DNA from: Sambucus nigra
Lineage: Eukaryota > Streptophyta > Magnoliopsida > Dipsacales > Adoxaceae
Reading direction: 5' to 3'
Assembly: GCA_949130495.1 (NCBI GenBank)
Contig: OX422211.1
Coordinates: forward strand, 533,544,017 to 533,608,016
Length of the DNA stretch: 64,000 nucleotides
Shown here one piece after another: positions 22,917 through 34,994 of the stretch (position 1 is the first letter of the stretch; each line of letters starts with the position of its first letter). The translations under genes were made by a program, and so were the position numbers. The notes beneath the pieces were generated by a model, which saw only the letters and a program-made list of their open reading frames with translations, had not been told where the DNA came from and made no database searches.

Positions 22917-25210
22917 TGTCACACCCCAAACCCAATATCCATACTAATCATTCATTATTAGAATAATTAAATCATAATATTGAGCCCATTGGAAAGATAA
23001 TTCATCTATCCATATTTTACTGTATAATGTGCATAATCAACATAATATTATTCTTGTGCCATAACGAAATCAATATCAGACTCATAATTAAGCGGACATA
23101 CAATACTATGATTAACTATGATAAAATTTCACAATCATCAACTCAATCCATACTAACACAAAATGTACAATGTGTGAGTAGATTAAAATCTTCAGTGTGA
23201 CAATGATAAAATCCTCATATTTAAACCCCGGCTCTTTCCAACGGTGCAACTCTCGAAGTTACCGGTCATATGGTATTCTAGTTGGCAGCATACAAACCTG
23301 AAATTGTTAAAATATAAATTGTAAGCATTAAGCTTAGTGAGGTACTCCTTCCCTACAATGTAATAACAATTCTATATAGAATATGTGGATATAAAATTCG
23401 AACAATCCTGCCCATTGGCAATAACAAATCCTGGATCATAAGATCTAAATAATTCTGCCCATTGGCAATAACAAATCCTGAAACATAAGTTCCAAATAAT
23501 TCTGCCCATTGGCAATAACAAATCCTGGAACATAAGTTCAAAATAATTCTGCCCATTGGCAATAACAAATCCTGGAACATAAGTTCCAACAAATCATTGG
23601 ATCTTTGTCCAATTCCAATCCTGGATCATAAGACCCAACTAATCCTGGATATTTTAATATCCAAACAAATCCTGAATACCGAAGTATTCAAACAAATCCG
23701 CTCTTAGAGCTATATTCATATTTATATATGAAACAAATCATAAGTACACTCACCTTGACAGTTTAACTGGCTTTTTCCTTGCTTTTATCTGGTACTTGTT
23801 CAATCAGTTCTTCTTCCCTTCCTATCATTCTTACAATATTAGTATCATCATAAGAATATCAATATTCCAAAGAATTATTTAAACATAATTCAATCCATAA
23901 GCATCACATCATTCCATTCAAATCATTTATCACAAGTGAAGTTCCATCCCAATCCATGTCAAATCATAGACCAAATATAAATTCATTTATTCTTGTAAAT
24001 TCAATCCTTGTCATATTAGTATTCCAATACAAAAGAAGATACATCGTTTTAAGTCTCCTAGAGCAAGATATGATCATTTCTTTACCACATATCAAATCTG
24101 CCCTATAGGCTCTTTCATCGTTCATTCAACTTCCAGGAATTTCCATAATTTTTCTACGTTATAAATTTATGTGATATTTCACCCAACATCAGTAAACATA
24201 CTAAACAATATAAGATTAATATTTCATAATTTTCAGAGTTCATTTGCTATGTCAAGCAAAACATCGAACACATGGCGGGCATACTTTCACCCTTAGGGCA
24301 GATTTCACACCCGAACTTCAAACTCTCACCAAAGACACATTTTTTTGTATTTTAACATGATTTTCGGATATGTCATACATATATGAGTCCAGGTTAATCT
24401 CCATTTGTAATCAATCAATTCCAGTAAGTACACAAAAATATATGGAAGTTTGAATAAACAGAGTTTCTAAACAAAGCAATTTTTAGGGTTTTATACATTA
24501 AACTTAACTTAAACTTTCATCTAACCAAACATATATATCAAGGGCTGAAAGTTTAGTAAAAAAAATGATGGTTTCTATCATATAAAACATATATATAATA
24601 AAAACAATAAGATTTGCAGTTAGAATTACCTTCGGGGCTTTTATGTAATTTTCTATGAATTTTCTTCAATTTTCTCCTCACTTTTTCTTCCTAACATCCT
24701 ACTTCTCTTTCCTTAAGCTTAAAATGTCTCATGGCTGCATTTTGGATGAATAAAGAGGTAATTCTAAGGGTTTAAGGTCGGCCAAATCCACGACCCTTCC
24801 CAACCAATGAGAATAAAACATTTGTTGCCATAATAAGACAAAATACTACTTAACGGATGGACTATTTTGCCCTTGTTTCGTAATTTTGGTATAACTTCTC
24901 ACTCGAACCTCCGTTTCACACACTGTTTGTTGTGTTACAACCATAACTGACTTGTCTAAAACTATATAGTTTTCACCTCAAGTCAATTGTTATGTCATAA
25001 AGGTCAAAACTAGCCTTAAACATGAACATTCCTACCGAAACCTTCAAAATTTTGTATTTGTAACTAATTCGACATTTCATGATTTTTGAAGGTAGGATTA
25101 GACTAAACATAATAAATTAACATCACATATATTAATAACACACTAATCATATCACATAAGCTAGGCATGATTTAAGCATAATTAATCATAATTATATTCG
25201 GGTTGTCACA
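22917..25210 (-). repeat. 5' LTR of the Tekay-type element
   Basis: 2294 bp with the same ends and the same internal 47-bp array (about 23402-23592) as the 3' LTR. Carries 43 bp not present in the partner. It is flanked on the right by the TTAAT duplication. Confidence 0.92.
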
Positions 25211-25215
25211 TTAAT

Positions 25216-26362
25216 TTTTCAAGGTTGTAGTAATTTATGTGACCCAACCTATTGTTCTAGATTTCATTATCTTCCATCTTGGCTATATTATAAATATAAA
25301 TACCTGGATTTACTGTGTAACAGTTATCACGGGTTCTAATACCTGTAATGATGCCGTCTCCATTTTCGTTTAAAATTTTACAGTTTATTTTCCAGAATGC
25401 GACTGTGTGGTTGGAGTCGCAAAATTGCGATATATTTAGCAAGTTAGCTTTAAGACATTTTACTAAAAGGACATCTTCGAGAATAGGCAGTCCCTTTTCT
25501 TGCAGTGTCCCTTTACCTATGATCTGGGTTGATACTCCATCTCTAAATAAATATTTTCCTCCTAAGAAGTCAGTTCTGTTGGTTAGTTTAGTATCGTCTC
25601 CGGTCATATGTTTGGAATAACCCGAGTCTAAATACCATCCAGAAGAAGTGTGTTCACCTTTTAAAGCGCTAATCACAATGTTACACTTCATTTGGGGTAT
25701 TAGATCATCTTTACTAACCCAAATTTCTCTAGTTTTGAAATATTTGCTCAAATTTTCTCGATTATTAAAAAATTTGCGAGCATTAGCTTGTTTTTCAAAA
25801 TATTTGTACACATTTGCTTGAATTTTGTCAAATCTTTGAGCATTTGGTTTAGTCACGAGTCTAGGACTCTTTCTCTTGGACTTTTTTTTAGTATTAAATC
25901 GTTTCTTCCTATTTCTATAGTTAGAGTTCTTGTCCGGATGTCTAGGAAGGACATAGTTATTTTTATTTTGTCTAGAATAGTAAAAGTTTTTATAAACTGG
26001 TGAATTAAAGACGGGCTTATTCAAACGTTTTTGAAAACATTCTTCAAGGAAGTGTCCATAGACATCGCAGTAAGAACAATATAGTCGGCTAGATGGTTTC
26101 TTAAGATTTTGAAAATCTTTGAAAATATGCTTGTCCATTTCTTGGACTTTTGCCTTATGTTTAACTGCAACAGGTTGAAACGAAGGGTATCCTTGCCTTA
26201 TAGGGGGCAGACATACTTAGCCTTAGGCTCAACATTATACTCAGAACTATTTCCCATAACAATATCTGGTTCTTTCTGTTTATTACAAATTCATTTTTTA
26301 ATGCTTGAAAATCTGGACATAAGTCATCAGGTCTTATTCCTACAGGCACAAATTCACATTTG
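25216..26362 (-). pseudogene. Host Copia gag end, protease and pre-integrase region
   Basis: The long frame (25257-26138) starts with a degenerate knuckle (CSYCDVYGHFLEEC), a basic Lys/Arg/Asn-rich linker, IWVSKDDLIPQMKC, then the Copia protease signature GWYLDSGYSKHMTGD (catalytic Asp in LDSG). After the stop another frame reads NNRLGHINYYNLEKL, the pre-integrase zinc-finger region, up to the Gypsy insertion. The collinear continuation is at 13155. The protease frame is open for 293 codons, well preserved compared with RT. Upstream coding is cut at about 26363 by the gag-only cluster. Confidence 0.82.
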
Positions 26363-26367
26363 GAAAA

Positions 26368-26985
26368 TATAAAACGTGTGAATGCGGTGTGTGATATTGG
26401 TTTAAATTAATTCGCAAGATTCCAAGTAGACCTTATTTAATTAGAGTATATTTTTGAATAAAATTAATTCAACCCCTAAACATGCATATAAATATCATAA
26501 ATCATTCAACCCATGCTTAAAAAATAAAGACGGCCGATTTAGGAAAAAAACCCTTTCGGGTAAAACCTTTTATAAAACTTTGAATAACTCACAAGACCTT
26601 TGACTTACATACAACCTGATAATCGCCCACAAGTGTGTAATGCACGGTGCCTTCAACAAACCTTCAAAGATACGAGAGACAGCGAAATACCTTCCGGGTG
26701 TCAGTTCGTCGTCTTCGGCTCGTCCACACGCAGAATGACTACGCTCGGTATCCACCGATCAAATATGGAGATGCCTTCTCCACAGAGGTTGAACAAAATC
26801 AAAGCAGTGTTATTGAACACCAAAAAAATTCACCGAAGCATATGGGATTTTGCGAATTGAAAACAAAATAGGATTAAACCCTAAAAGAAGAAGTAAAAAG
26901 GATTATGTAGTTTCGCAGTTTTCTGTCTTTCAAAAAGATGGGACTTCTTAATGAAAACGAAACCATTTAAAGATTTTTTATAAAA
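26368..26985 (-). repeat. Partial third LTR of the cluster
   Basis: Nearly identical to 32039-32650 (shared CGTGTGAATGCGGTGTGTGA start, shared CGGCTCGTCCACACGCAGAA segment), but stops at the TATA region near 26985; U3 is missing. Its first base pair reads TA instead of TG. Confidence 0.75.
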
Positions 26986-27286
26986 AAAAAATTCATGATA
27001 AAGATCTAGTTGATTTTGAACCGTTTGCAAAAGATCCATGGCGGATTTAAAACGAGAATTTTCTTTTTCCAAAAAATCATTTCTTTTAGCAAATGTCAAA
27101 TTCAAGTGATTTATATCATCAAAACTTTGACTCGTGTCATTAAAGGGGGGAATCCGATTAGATAAGTGTTCCATCGGAAAAATTGCAATTTTTCACAAAA
27201 CTTATTTTTCAAAAAATCAATATCGCACAAATTTTGCGGAAAATAGGAATACGCGATAAATTAGCACAACCCGCTTTGATACCAAT
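26986..27286 (-). pseudogene. Truncated gag start with primer site and leader
   Basis: Minus-strand primer site ATTGGTATCAAAGCGGGTT (27268-27286), about 95 bases of leader, then an open frame beginning MEHLSNRIPPF at 27174 followed by a coiled-coil-like stretch (FAKRNDFLEKENSRFKSAM). That stretch matches the + strand gag at 61480-61570 (RFAKRIMFLENENLCSKSR). It is cut after about 65 codons by the partial LTR. The N-terminal cargo domain appears already deleted, as in the copy at 61 kb. Confidence 0.65.
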
Positions 27287-28522
27287 TTAAAAAACCGAAT
27301 AAATGAACGCAGTGTGTGATACCGATTTAAATTAATTTGCAACGTTCTAATTTGGCACATTTATATAATTGGAGTCAATATAAACCAAATTAATTCATCC
27401 CCTAAACATGCATCTATGTGTGTGCGTGTGTCAAACCATAAATAGATAAAACATGTGACACAAATATTAAAAAAAAATCCCCGAAGGGCAAAAACCTTTT
27501 ATTTCTAGAACTTTGAAGAATTTCATAAGACCATTGACTTACATACAACCTGACAATCACTTCCAAGTGCAACTCACGGTGTCTTCGTCAAACCTTCAAA
27601 GAAACGGCTAGAAATAACGTCGGCTTGAATCTCTCGCAAGAACTCCAAGTGGTCAGCAATGAAGAAGAAAATGGCCTCTCCACAAGTGTGAACTTTATAA
27701 GGACTCCCTCCACAATAGCGCGGAGCTCTCCGGTTGTAGAGTTCTCCCCACAAAGAATAAACCCAAGCAAAATATGTTATTGGGTTCCACAAAACAACTC
27801 ACACAAAAGTAATTGGGATTTTTTGTGAATTGTAAACAAAACAAATATTTGAACCCTTAAATTGTTGGAGAAATTTTTTTGCCAAAAGATATTGAATTAA
27901 ATTCAGGGCAGATAAACAAAAGTTTTCAAAGGATAAAACTCTTCAAAGTTGAAAAATCTTCTCCACGTCCAAAATAAAGGGCTGACATTCTTTATATAAG
28001 AAATTGATGAGGCGGTTAACGTACATAAGTAAAGCAGCGTGTCAGCCAAAAAGGCAGGTCGCTCGAATGAGAAGTCGACATTGCTCGAATGGGGGACGTG
28101 TGTCGCTCGAACGACTACACACAACATCTCAATGTCGTTCAAATGAGATGGAGATCTCATTTGAACGACCTTGGCGTCGAAAATCAGATACGCTTGCTGC
28201 CATAGCTGCCTTAGAAAATTTCTCAGACTTTTTCAAAACATATTTTTCTAAAATAGTAATGAAACCTTTTTATAAAAAAATATTTTTATATAAAATATTT
28301 TTAAAAATCCTTTTGAAAATATCCCAACACTCTTAATATGAAATGTAAATGAAACTTTAAACATTATCTTACCAAAGATCATATTGTTGGGCTTGAATGT
28401 TGAAGACAACTTGTAATTCAGATTTGTCTTTTGTGGATGAAAACTTCTTCAATTCTTCGATGATTGTAATGGTGTACGACATAATTAATTGTGACGGAAA
28501 TTTATAAAAATATGTCATTACA
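27287..28522 (-). repeat. LTR of a diverged gag-only element
   Basis: 1236 bp; right end TCATTACA (minus strand TGTAATGACATA), left end next to the primer site. Related to 32039-33080 along its length but clearly diverged. A minus-strand TATA box TTATATAAAG is at 27991-28000. Confidence 0.75.
27991..28169 (-). promoter_or_regulatory. U3 palindrome cluster and TATA box
   Basis: On the minus strand, upstream to downstream: a perfect 16-bp-arm hairpin (arms 28134-28149 and 28154-28169, core TCATTTGAACGA), GTCGCTCGAACGAC (28102-28115), two half-conserved GCTCGAATG copies (28060-28090), then TATA at 27991-28000. Confidence 0.55.
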
Positions 28523-30098
28523 AATCTCATCCTATGTCTATGCCGGTACATACATAAAAATATTTGAATTATCTAATACCAAATTACCTGTACAAATCTA
28601 CCCTCCCATGAATTCCAAAATTGAAAAGGTAAAATTTGCAAGTTCTCAAATTTTTCTTCAACATCAAAACTCTCAAAGCTTTTCTCATCAGGGTGTGCAA
28701 CATATTAATCTTTAATTTTGTACCTACACACGTGAGATAAAGCAAAATACCTTCGTGACGCATCGAGTTTGAAATGATATAAGAATAAATCAATTAATAA
28801 ACCAAATCTCCCCCATAATGCAAAAACTCCCCCATAACATGATAATTCTTTCTCCCCCTTTTGATGATTTCCCCAAATAGATAGATAAGAAGAAAAAATC
28901 AAAACATAGAGTGTCACGAGAAAATTCATAGCGAACATGAATCAAAATACGCGCATGCAAAGGTATGTCTTAAAAACTTTCGCAAACTATTTTTTATTTT
29001 TCAAAATTTTCATACAAAAATAAGATACCAAAAATCCCACCATGGATTTAAACTCAAACAACCAAGTCAAGAAAATGGAATGTATGGGTGTGAACACATT
29101 CGATAGATAAATCAACTCAATCAATCATATGTTCACGATGAATACTTGTACTCCTATCGAATGAACATCAAAAGTATCCTTAGGTGTATAAATTGGTGAA
29201 TTTAGATGACATCGTCTTATACAAATCAACAAATCAAAGTCAAAGTGATTTCCACACCAATAACGTCAAAAACTATTTAGCATTTTTTCAAGACTTTCAA
29301 GGACGTGCGAACCCGTTTTAATTCTTCATCCAAACTCCCTCATATATATTTTCTTTTTAGAGGTGTATAAACTAAATTCTCAAACTTTGGAGAATTGGTG
29401 CAAAAACCTAATTGGCCCATAATTGGCATGAATTTCTTTTTATTGACTTTAAATGTTTTTGGGATCTTTTAAACCTCTTTGGACCCCGGATAATAAAATT
29501 CCTCAATTTTTTAGGTCCGATTAAACGGCGGCTTAATCGCAAAGGATAAATGATAATCTTTCGTAGCCTTCACCGTTTTCAAATAAAGCACACAAACTCA
29601 CAAATGACTCTTACATGCACTACTTTCTTATCAAGTTTTATCGCGCTTGGTTTGTTTTAAGGACATGATTGAAGTGAAAACACCCAACCAACATGTGATA
29701 AGACAAGCACAATAATCAAACAAATCCGTGCATGTATGCAATAAAGGAAATCATGAGTCAAACATGTAGGAAGTAACACTTAATTACATCTTTATGACTC
29801 CAAACATTATAAAGCACAAAGATAACATGATATATTATTTTAAAACACTATCAAATAATCACATAAAAAATAATGGAATGAATTTGTGACTTGGTCATCC
29901 TAAGTGTTCATCCATAAAAGGAGTAAACAAAATACAAAAATCTTTTTGGATTTTTCAAAAATTTTATCAAAATAAAATATTTTTGTATTTTTTCAAATTT
30001 TTCAAAAAAAAGGAAAAATATACAAAAATGATACATACTAGTAATAGGCGAAAAATGTCATCATGAAAAACATCCTATGCTAGTAAACACGTCAAACC
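28523..30098 (-). other. Non-coding 3' region of the gag-only element
   Basis: No open frame of note. On the minus strand GAGGGAGTTTGGATG occurs near 29330-29345, and three GGGGGAG tracts (about 28808-28860), one of which is CAAAAGGGGGAGAAAG, resembling the SIRE-type polypurine tract. The same landmarks in the same order occur in the other two gag-only elements (38.2-39.2 kb and 63.0-63.8 kb). Confidence 0.6.
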
Positions 30099-31926
30099 TC
30101 AATCGTTAGGTGCGGAGGGATTTTCCAAAGGTGGTGCCAACTTATGAAAAACCTCCATCAAATCTTGTGAAGTTTTGACTAAAAACTTAACTTGCTCACC
30201 TAAATGTGCAAACTCTCTCTTGTAGTCTCTAGGAGCATGTAAAGTATCATGTGTGGGTGCATGTGTGGTAGAATCACGTGTAGTAGTAAAACGTGACACA
30301 TAACCCAACTTAAAGAAAAATTCCCTAAGGTGTCCTCTCCTTTTGCAATGGGAACAAACATATATAGGCCTAGGAACACCTTTCTCAAAAACTCTAGGAC
30401 ATGCTCTCCTAATAGAAATGGGACGCCTAGGTGGGTTAAGGGGAGACTCACGTGAATCTAACACTAAAGTGGGAACCAACTCGGGTTTTAATTGGGAAGT
30501 AGAAGCACCGTCATGACTTATTCCTAACTTCTCACCTTTACCCTTAAGAACCACCTTTTCAACCTTCTTAGGTGCGTTCTCAAAATTGACTTTGACCTCC
30601 CTGGAACGTTTGAGATCACTCTCGAGTTGAATAGACACCGTGTCGGTCAAATCACATTTTTCCCTTTTTAAAACTTCCTTCTCTCTTTCCAAATCTAAAA
30701 CCTGACGACCTAAATCCCTATTATACTTCTTTATGTTCAAGGTCTCGGTGTACAAATATCTAAAGGCTTTTTGGAGCTCACTTTCATCTCCACTCTCAAA
30801 TTCTCTCTCATCTCCACTATAAACACTCGAGTCATCACCGCTGCTCTCATGGCCTCTATCAATGTGAGACAAAGTGGGTGTGCTCACATGACTCAAAAAA
30901 GATACACACATCCCATGTGCTAAACCTTTATCAGACTCATCTCCATCATCACCCTCACTATCACTAAGTGTGGCGGGCATAGCAGTCTCTTTTCCCTTTC
31001 TCCTTATCCTAGTAGGACACTCTTCAGCTATGTGCCATTTGCCCTCACACTCAAAGCATCTGATCTCATCCTCCTTGTCACTATATTTGGCCTCTACTTT
31101 ATTTTTATTTGACTCAAAAGATCTCTTTTTATTGGAAGAATTTTCTTTTTTCATTTTGAGAAACTTTTTAAAAAATTTCACAAGCATGGACACATCATCA
31201 AAATCAAACTCACCCTCAGAATCGGACTCACAAAATGTTTCTTTCTTTTTCTTAAAATGAGTCTTTAAAGCAAAGATTTATCCTTAGCCTTAATGGTTTG
31301 GGGAAACATGTCTATCTCATAGGTTTGAAGGTCTCCTACAAGTTCTTCCAACTTAAGTCATTTCAAATATCCGAAAGAGTTCAAAACAGTGACTTTAGGA
31401 ATAAAGCATTTTGGGAGAGATCTCAAAATCTTTTTAACAACAGCGTGTTATCAATCACCTCACCGAAATTAAAACTGGTGTTAACAATATCCGAAAAATG
31501 TGCATAAAAGTCATCAAAGCATTCAGACTCAGACATGGTGATAGTCTCAAATTAGGTGGCCAAATTTTATAATTTTGATTCTTTAACCGCGTTCGTACCC
31601 TCATGTGTAAATTTCAAAACATCCTAAGCCTCTTTAGATGTGGTGCACGTCATAATTCGACAGAACTCGTCGGGAGTGACGGCTCCAAAAATAGCACTCA
31701 AACCACGTGAATTAAATTTAGAGATTTTAAAATCATCTTTAGTCCAGGCCGACACGGGTTTCAAAGAGGTGATATTTTCAACGGTGACCATGGGAGGAGT
31801 CCACCCATTTTCGCAAAGTAACTAAACACGCTCGTCAATGGCTTTTAAACTAGATTTTATGCAAGCTTTACAATAGGCATGATTAGACCCATCAAAAATA
31901 GGCATCTGACTATATAAGTGCTCCAT
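30099..31926 (-). pseudogene. Gag of the gag-only Copia-derived element
   Basis: Minus-strand ATG at 31926 opens MEHLYSQMPIFDGSN, the N-terminal region of Copia gag (DUF4219/UBN2-type), with several stops to about 31260. A long open frame (31193-30099, 364 codons) then gives a basic linker, the knuckle CFECEGKWHIAEEC, an acidic Ser/Asp/Glu-rich stretch, a Lys/Glu coiled coil (LDLEREKEVLKREK) and a second degenerate knuckle (CSHCKRRGHLREFF). It should act in particle assembly and RNA binding. There is no pol after it. The open C-terminal half contrasts with the decayed N-terminal half. Confidence 0.75.
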
Positions 31927-32020
31927 AGGAAAAATTACGATTTTTCACAAAACTGATTTAAAAAAAATCAATATCAGACAAATTTTATGGAAAATAGGAG
32001 TACGCGATAACTTAGCGCAA

Positions 32021-32038
32021 CTTGCTCTGATAGCAATT
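32021..32038 (-). other. Primer binding site of the gag-only element
   Basis: Minus strand ATTGCTATCAGAGCAAG directly follows the LTR end CTTTACA; one mismatch from the initiator-Met type ATTGGTATCAGAGC. Confidence 0.72.
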
Positions 32039-33080
32039 TGTAAAGCGTGTGAATGCGGTGTGTGATATCGATTTGAATTAATTCGCAAGATTCCAAGTAA
32101 ACCTTATTTAATTAGAGTCTATTTTTGAATAAAATTAATTCAGCCCCTAAACATGCATCTAAATATCATAACCCATGCATAAAAAATAAAGACGACCGAT
32201 TTAGGAAAAAACTCCTTTCGGGTAAAACCTTTTATAACACTTTGAAAAATTCACAAGACCTTTGACTTACATACAACCTGATAATCGCCCACAAGTGTGT
32301 AATGCACGATGCCTTCAGTAAACCTTTAAAGATACGAGAGACATCGAAATACCCTCTAGGTGTCGGTTCGTTGTCTTCGGCTCGTCCACACGCAGAATGA
32401 CTGCGCTCGACATCCACCGATCAAATATGGAGATGCCTTCTCCACAGAGGTTGAACAAAAATAAAGTAGTGTTCTTGAACGCCAAAATAATTCACCAAAG
32501 CATATGGAATTTTTGTGAATTGAAAACAAAAAGGGATTAAACCCTAAAAGAAGAAGTCAAAAAGGATTCTGCAGTTTCACAGTTTTCTGTCTTTCAAAAC
32601 GCTGGGACTTCTTAATGAAAACGAAACCATTTAATGAGTTTTTATATAAAAATGCGTCGCCTCGGTATACGAGCTCATTCGAATGAGAAAGCTATCTCGC
32701 GCGAACGAATGACAAATTTCGTTCAAACGACATCGCGCGACATCCATACGTCGCTCGAACGAGATAGCTATCTTGCTTGAATGCTCTGGGCATCAAAATC
32801 GAGGTACGCTTCAGGACTTAGAAAAAATACTCATTCTCAAATTTTTGATGAAAAAGTCCGCTCCAAGACTTAGAAAATATTTTGTAAAAATATCCTAAAA
32901 GCTCTAAGTGCAAAGTTGAGGTATTTAAAATAAAACCTTACCAAAGAAAACTTTGCGGAGTCTTTTTGATGAAGAACTTCATTAATTAGGATCCGTCTTT
33001 GATGCTTGAATTCTCTTCAACGGTGTAGCGGTATATGACATCACTAATTGATAATGGACTTTTAAAAATATGTCCTTACA
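32039..33080 (-). repeat. 5' LTR of the gag-only element
   Basis: 1042 bp with TGTAA/TTACA ends. Related to LTRs at 27287-28522 and 59917-61249. Confidence 0.78.
32641..32765 (-). promoter_or_regulatory. U3 palindrome cluster and TATA box
   Basis: CTCATTCGAATGAG (32674-32687, perfect palindrome), TCGTTCAAACGA near 32719-32730 and TCGCTCGAACGA (32751-32762) lie upstream, on the minus strand, of a TATA box TTTTTATATAAA (32641-32653). Confidence 0.55.
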
Positions 33081-34910
33081 AAAAAGGTTTGTTTAGCACC
33101 TTAGGTTTTTGTTCAAATCCTATGCCAGTTTTATCATCAGAATTGGTTTTACTTGATGCTACATAATCTCAAAACAGTTAGCATTATTTTTAAATTTATA
33201 ATTTTTTATGAAGACTATTAAAACTTTCTCTTTAGATTGTTCCAATTCCAGTAAAGTAGCTTTGTATTTCTTTTCCAAAATCTCATTTGACTCTGAAAGT
33301 TCTTTGAGTTTTTTAAGAAAACACTTGGTTTTATTTTTATAACCCAGACATTGAGTGATGCATTCCTTAGCTCTCTGTTTTACCATAAGACTTAGGGCTT
33401 CTATTTTCTTAGTAAGGTCCTTGGCTGTTTCTTCAAGTTTAGTGATCTTCCTAAGAGTTTTGGTATAAACTGTATAAAATTCTGGGAGGTCGTCATTATC
33501 AGAGTCACTAAGTGTGGTGTGTGGATTGTCTCCTAATGTTTCATTTTAGGACTCATGCACACATTTAATTTGTCATTCAAACGTTCACTTTGACTCACAC
33601 ACCCCGTAAATGAACTATTATCGGTATTAATAGCATTAGTTGTCTTTAGGCACAAAACAGACAAACCAGTAGGCAAAATATCATGCGAAATAGCAAAATT
33701 AGACATCCTATCATCAGGTTCAGCATGAAGTGTAGGCTTATCATCTGTATATACAATCTGAGCAAAGAATGGCAAGCAAGAATCAAACACATTGGGTGAT
33801 TCAAGCTCATCATTATCTGGGTCGCTTGAATCGTCGCAAGTCTTATAAATATTGGCCTTATTATTTTTGTTGTTCTTATTCATATTAAGTCTACACTTTT
33901 TGTCCATGTGACATAATTTACCACATCTAAAGCATTCAACATTTTTAAGATCTTTGCCAGATTTATTGTTGTTTTCAGTCTGGTGTTTGTCATGTTTTCT
34001 CTCATGAGGTTTATTATTAGAGAAATTTGAATAAGAAGTCTTGCCTTGTTTAAAAGAAAAAATATTTTTAAATTTCAACATCTTTTAAAATGTTTAGACA
34101 TTAAGGCAATCTGATTATCCAAATCGTCCAAATCACACTCCTCATCAGAGTTTAACTCAATGTTGGGAACAGTAAAGTCAGGTTTGGTCACTTTAGACTA
34201 GAATACAAGATTGGGATTGGAATGTTTCTTTTAAGTGTTGGGCAGGTATTTCTTAAATTATAATTCCATTTCCAATGTTCTTAGCTTGCTACTGAGGAAT
34301 TCAAGAGTTAGTTTGGGATAGTCCATATCCTCAATAGCATAGCGTTTACTATCAAATTTGGATCGAAGTGATCACAAAATTTTAGACACAATCTATTTCC
34401 TATCATATACAATGCCATTAGCATGCAGGTTGGTAATTGTATTAGTCAACCTAATGTAAAAGTCATCAAAAGTTTCAGTCTCAGTCATAATGAGTGTGTT
34501 TTATTATTGTATTAGCATTTGGCTCTTGGCAGCCTTAACACGTCTGTTACCTTCATGGGTAGTGACCAACATGTCCCAAGCTTCCTTAGAGGTAGAACAA
34601 GTAGATATTCTCTTAAATTCACATTCATTGATAGACATAAAAATAGCATTATTTCTCTTAATGTTATTATAGGAGGCCAATTTTTCTTCCTTAGTGAACT
34701 CGCTTAGGAGTTTTTTTTAACTCTTACAGTACTACCTTCTACAGCAGGCTTAGTTGGGTATACGTATCCGTTTTCTATAGCATCCCAGGCTTCATCTCCT
34801 AAGGTCCCTTAGATGAAGGCTATGATCCTTAATTTACACTAAGGGAAGTTAATCCCATCAAAGAGCGGAAGCCAAGACAAATTTTCAAGTCTCTCAAATT
34901 TCCCGTCCAT
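33081..34910 (-). pseudogene. Host Copia gag, N-terminal and middle part
   Basis: The minus-strand ATG at 34910 opens MDGKFERLENLSWLPLFDG; after stops the UBN2-like part contains DEAWDAIENGY. A knuckle CFRCGKLCHMDKKC lies in the open frame 33533-34081, with a Lys/Asn-rich linker and an acidic stretch. A coiled-coil-like frame (KKLKELSESNEILEKKY) follows at 33159-33386. Several stops. The gene continues at 26362 beyond the inserted gag-only cluster. Confidence 0.75.
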
Positions 34911-34979
34911 ATTTTGTTATTTTTGAAAACAGTTTCAAAAAACACAGGATCTTAGAATTATTTTGAAAACACAGTACAC

Positions 34980-34994
34980 TTCTCTGATACCAAT
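34980..34994 (-). other. Primer binding site of the host Copia element
   Basis: Minus strand ATTGGTATCAGAGAA right after the LTR end TATTTTCA; initiator-Met tRNA type. Confidence 0.82.

Larger units (their letters stand above)
13161..25210 (-). mobile_element. Complete Tekay/Del-type chromodomain Ty3/Gypsy retrotransposon
   Basis: Two LTRs (13161-15411 and 22917-25210) enclose gag, protease, RT, RNase H, integrase and chromodomain on the minus strand. A perfect TTAAT duplication flanks it (13156-13160, 25211-25215). The LTRs carry TGTGACA/TGTCACA ends. The element sits in the integrase zinc-finger region of the older Copia element. It is 12.05 kb with, and about 9.4 kb without, the nested element at 18962-21580. 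The long LTRs, a C-terminal chromodomain and the Met-type primer site fit the Tekay/Del chromovirus lineage. LTRs look very similar, so the insertion is much younger than its Copia host. Stops in gag and pol make it non-autonomous. Confidence 0.92.
26368..33080 (-). mobile_element. Cluster of gag-only (TR-GAG-like) Copia-derived elements
   Basis: Minus-strand order: LTR 32039-33080, primer site, gag 30099-31926, non-coding 3' region with GGGGGAG tracts, a diverged second LTR 27287-28522, another primer site and gag start (26986-27286), and a partial third LTR 26368-26985 nearly identical to the first. No protease, integrase or RT occurs anywhere. Adjacent A-rich pentamers GAAAA (26363-26367) and AAAAA (33081-33085) may be a mutated target duplication. 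It splits the host Copia gag gene. Best read as a gag-only element recombined with a relative. Confidence 0.7.
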
